Of a stretch of DNA of 64,000 nt, positions 62,734 through 64,000 are shown piece after piece (position 1 is the first letter of the stretch; each line of letters opens with the position of its first letter). The notes under the pieces are model-generated. The model was not told the origin of the DNA and ran no database searches. It saw only the letters and a program-made list of their open reading frames with translations. The stretch lies in NCBI RefSeq assembly GCF_000735135.1, contig NZ_JPLZ01000006.1:1736001-1800000 (forward strand), written 5' to 3'. The translations under genes were made by a program, and so were the position numbers. The DNA comes from Chryseobacterium sp. FH1 (GTDB taxonomy: Bacteria; Bacteroidota; Bacteroidia; Flavobacteriales; Weeksellaceae).

Positions 62734-63081
62734 ATGAAAATCACAAAAATATTCAGCGACGAAAACGGCGAATCTCATTTCGAAGACATCGAAATTCCGT
62801 TAATCAATCAAGGCGAAATTGGATTTTTATCCGAAGATATCAATGTCAGAAAACTGCAATTCAGAAAAGTTTCCGCTGATTATGATTACGATTTTCATCA
62901 CGCTCCGCAAAAGCAATATATCATACTTCTGGACGGAGGCGTGGAAATAGAAACTTCACTTGGAGAAATCCGGAAATTCCAGACAGGAGAAATTCTTTTG
63001 GTAGAAGATATTTCAGGAAAAGGCCACAAAACCAAAAACCTTGAAGAAAAGGAAAGAACTTCACTCTTTATACATTTATAA
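62734..63081 (+). CDS. Small cupin-domain protein
   Basis: 115 residues from the ATG at 62734 (MKITKIFSDENGESHF); an earlier GTG gives a non-conserved extension. The cupin core shows DFHHAPQKQYIILLDGGVEI (metal-ligand motif 1) and GEILLVEDISGKGH (motif 2). No enzyme specificity is visible. It lies in the VOC/hydrolase operon after a palindromic repeat. Its stop is the first base set of a heptamer repeat. Confidence 0.85.
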   Translation: MKITKIFSDENGESHFEDIEIPLINQGEIGFLSEDINVRKLQFRKVSADYDYDFHHAPQKQYIILLDGGVEIETSLGEIRKFQTGEILLVEDISGKGHKTKNLEEKERTSLFIHL

Positions 63082-63120
63082 AAGATAAAAGATAAAAGAT
63101 AAAAGATAAAAGATAAAAGA
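63079..63120 (+). repeat. Heptanucleotide tandem repeat (TAAAAGA x 6)
   Basis: Six perfect copies of TAAAAGA begin at the stop codon of the cupin gene and end before TTTTTAG. Such a tract is prone to slippage, which would alter the distance to the antiporter gene but not its reading frame. Confidence 0.9.
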
Positions 63121-63195
63121 TTTTTAGTAATCCCCAATTGGAAAGTCCTACATCCAGCATCTGACACCTGACATTCAACCTCTAAAAAAATAACT

Positions 63196-64000
63196 ATGCA
63201 CGAAGATTTACTACTCATACTTGGACTCCTGTTGGTCGTAATGCTACTGGTAATGCTGGCGCAACGCATCAAAATTGCTTATCCCATATTTTTGGTACTG
63301 GCAGGATTGGGAATCAGCTTAATTCCAGGTGTTCCTGTTTTGAAACTAGATCCGGAAATTATTTTCCTCATCTTTTTACCGCCATTATTATACGAAGCCG
63401 CTTGGTATACCTCTTGGAACGATTTCTGGAAATGGAAACGCACCATCGGATTACTGGCTTTTGGATTGGTTTTCCTGACTTCTATTGTCGTAGCTTTTGC
63501 TTCACAGGCGTTGATTCCGGGATTCACTTTGGCAATGGGATTTTTGTTGGGCGGCATTGTTTCGCCACCAGATGCGATTGCAGCGACCACTGTTTTGAAA
63601 GGTTTGAAAGTTCCCAAGCGAACGATTGCAATGCTGGAAGGCGAAAGTCTCATCAATGATGCTTCGTCACTGATTGTTTTCAGGTTTGCTTTGGCAGCCG
63701 TGATGACCGGCGTATTTTCTATGCAGGAAGCGACGGGACAATTTTTCTTAGTTGCAGGAATGGGTGTTGTGGTCGGAATTGCAGGTGCTCATATTTTCTA
63801 CGCTATCCACAGATTTTTGCCGACAACACCAGCAATTGATGCAGCTTTGACGGTGATGACGCCGTATATTTTATTTCTTTCCGCAGAACATTTTCATTTT
63901 TCAGGAGTAATGGCGGTGGTGAGTGGCGGACTGTTTATGTCGTTCCGTTCGCACGAAATCTTCAAAACAGGAACCACCAGAATCAATATGACGGGCGTCT
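63196..64000 (+). CDS. Na+/H+ antiporter (CPA1/NhaP-type), 5' part only
   Basis: Open from the ATG at 63196 to the window edge, so at least 268 residues and the C-terminus is missing. The sequence has many membrane helices: the N-terminal segment IFLIFLPPLLYEAAW, the ion-binding region SPPDAIAATTVLKGLKVP (SPPDA motif) and EGESLINDASSLIVF, which contains the ND pair of CPA1 exchangers. It exchanges Na+ or K+ for protons across the inner membrane. Upstream lies the heptamer repeat. Confidence 0.9.
   Translation, partial: MHEDLLLILGLLLVVMLLVMLAQRIKIAYPIFLVLAGLGISLIPGVPVLKLDPEIIFLIFLPPLLYEAAWYTSWNDFWKWKRTIGLLAFGLVFLTSIVVAFASQALIPGFTLAMGFLLGGIVSPPDAIAATTVLKGLKVPKRTIAMLEGESLINDASSLIVFRFALAAVMTGVFSMQEATGQFFLVAGMGVVVGIAGAHIFYAIHRFLPTTPAIDAALTVMTPYILFLSAEHFHFSGVMAVVSGGLFMSFRSHEIFKTGTTRINMTGV

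Noticed and set aside
63079-63120. CRISPR array
   Set aside because: The repeat unit is only 7 bp without spacers, so it is a simple tandem repeat.

Overview
The window comes from an A+T-rich member of the Bacteroidota, most likely a Weeksellaceae/Chryseobacterium-like flavobacterium. The evidence is Bacteroidota -7 boxes (TAnnTTTG), a type IX secretion sorting tail, a fused CrtYc/CrtYd lycopene cyclase, DUF3494 and DUF4349 proteins, a NrtR/AraR-type Nudix regulator and many lipoproteins with a late Cys lipobox. No rRNA, canonical tRNA, CRISPR array, insertion sequence or phage block was seen. Gene content is chromosomal.

Layout. 0-5.1 kb (minus): TetR regulator, an ABC exporter with degenerate ATPase motifs, an HlyD-type adaptor and a TolC-type channel in one tight operon. 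5.3-6.7 kb: a sorbosone-dehydrogenase-like lipoprotein. 6.7-11.4 kb (minus): a complete zeaxanthin-type carotenoid operon (marR-crtI-crtB-SRPBCC-crtZ-crtYcd). 11.6-19.1 kb: TPR protein, DUF4349 lipoprotein, a frameshifted membrane gene, prfC, a SulP transporter and an MFS transporter, with a repeat-rich gap at 15.7-16.3 kb. 19.3-22.6 kb: methyltransferase and glycosyltransferases. 22.6-31.4 kb: FUSC protein, PcrA/UvrD helicase, LolD-like ATPase, L,D-transpeptidase, RadC, an acyltransferase-like protein, pyrophosphatase and the Nudix-type regulator. 31.8-42.9 kb: a beta-glucoside utilisation locus without SusD (outer-membrane barrel, GH3, esterase, nucleoside-hydrolase-like protein, second GH3, FucP-type transporter). 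43-52.3 kb: divergent acyl-CoA ligase and acyl-CoA dehydrogenase, HTH membrane protein, serine hydrolase, Rrf2/NmrA pair, GH13 amylase and SDR. 52.4-55.8 kb: a tandem-domain ice-binding protein with a T9SS tail, a 31-residue membrane peptide and two lipoproteins. 55.8-59.6 kb: an RNA-like region with two protein genes. 59.8-64 kb: VOC/hydrolase/cupin genes resembling quinone-stress genes, then the start of a Na+/H+ antiporter that runs off the window.

The most unusual part is 55.8-58.5 kb. A metallophosphoesterase and a slipin-like SPFH protein are separated and preceded by about 2 kb without convincing protein genes. This DNA holds several hairpins, two transcript-like units ending in terminators, and two consecutive tRNA mimics in permuted order (T-arm, capped acceptor stem, D-arm). 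The second mimic also carries a perfect Lys(UUU)-type anticodon arm. This is the layout I associate with tRNA-like bacterial Y RNAs (YrlA), and SPFH proteins are known neighbours of Ro60/RtcB RNA-repair modules. No TROVE or RtcB gene is in the window, so the link to RNA repair is inference.

Other regulatory signals include a 37-bp palindrome beside the Nudix-type regulator, matching TGTAA-N9-TTACA sites before the Rrf2 and NmrA-like genes, a 10-bp-arm inverted repeat before the carotenoid marR gene, and a 13-bp element shared head-to-head by the two acyl-CoA genes. Several families of dispersed intergenic palindromic repeats are also present.
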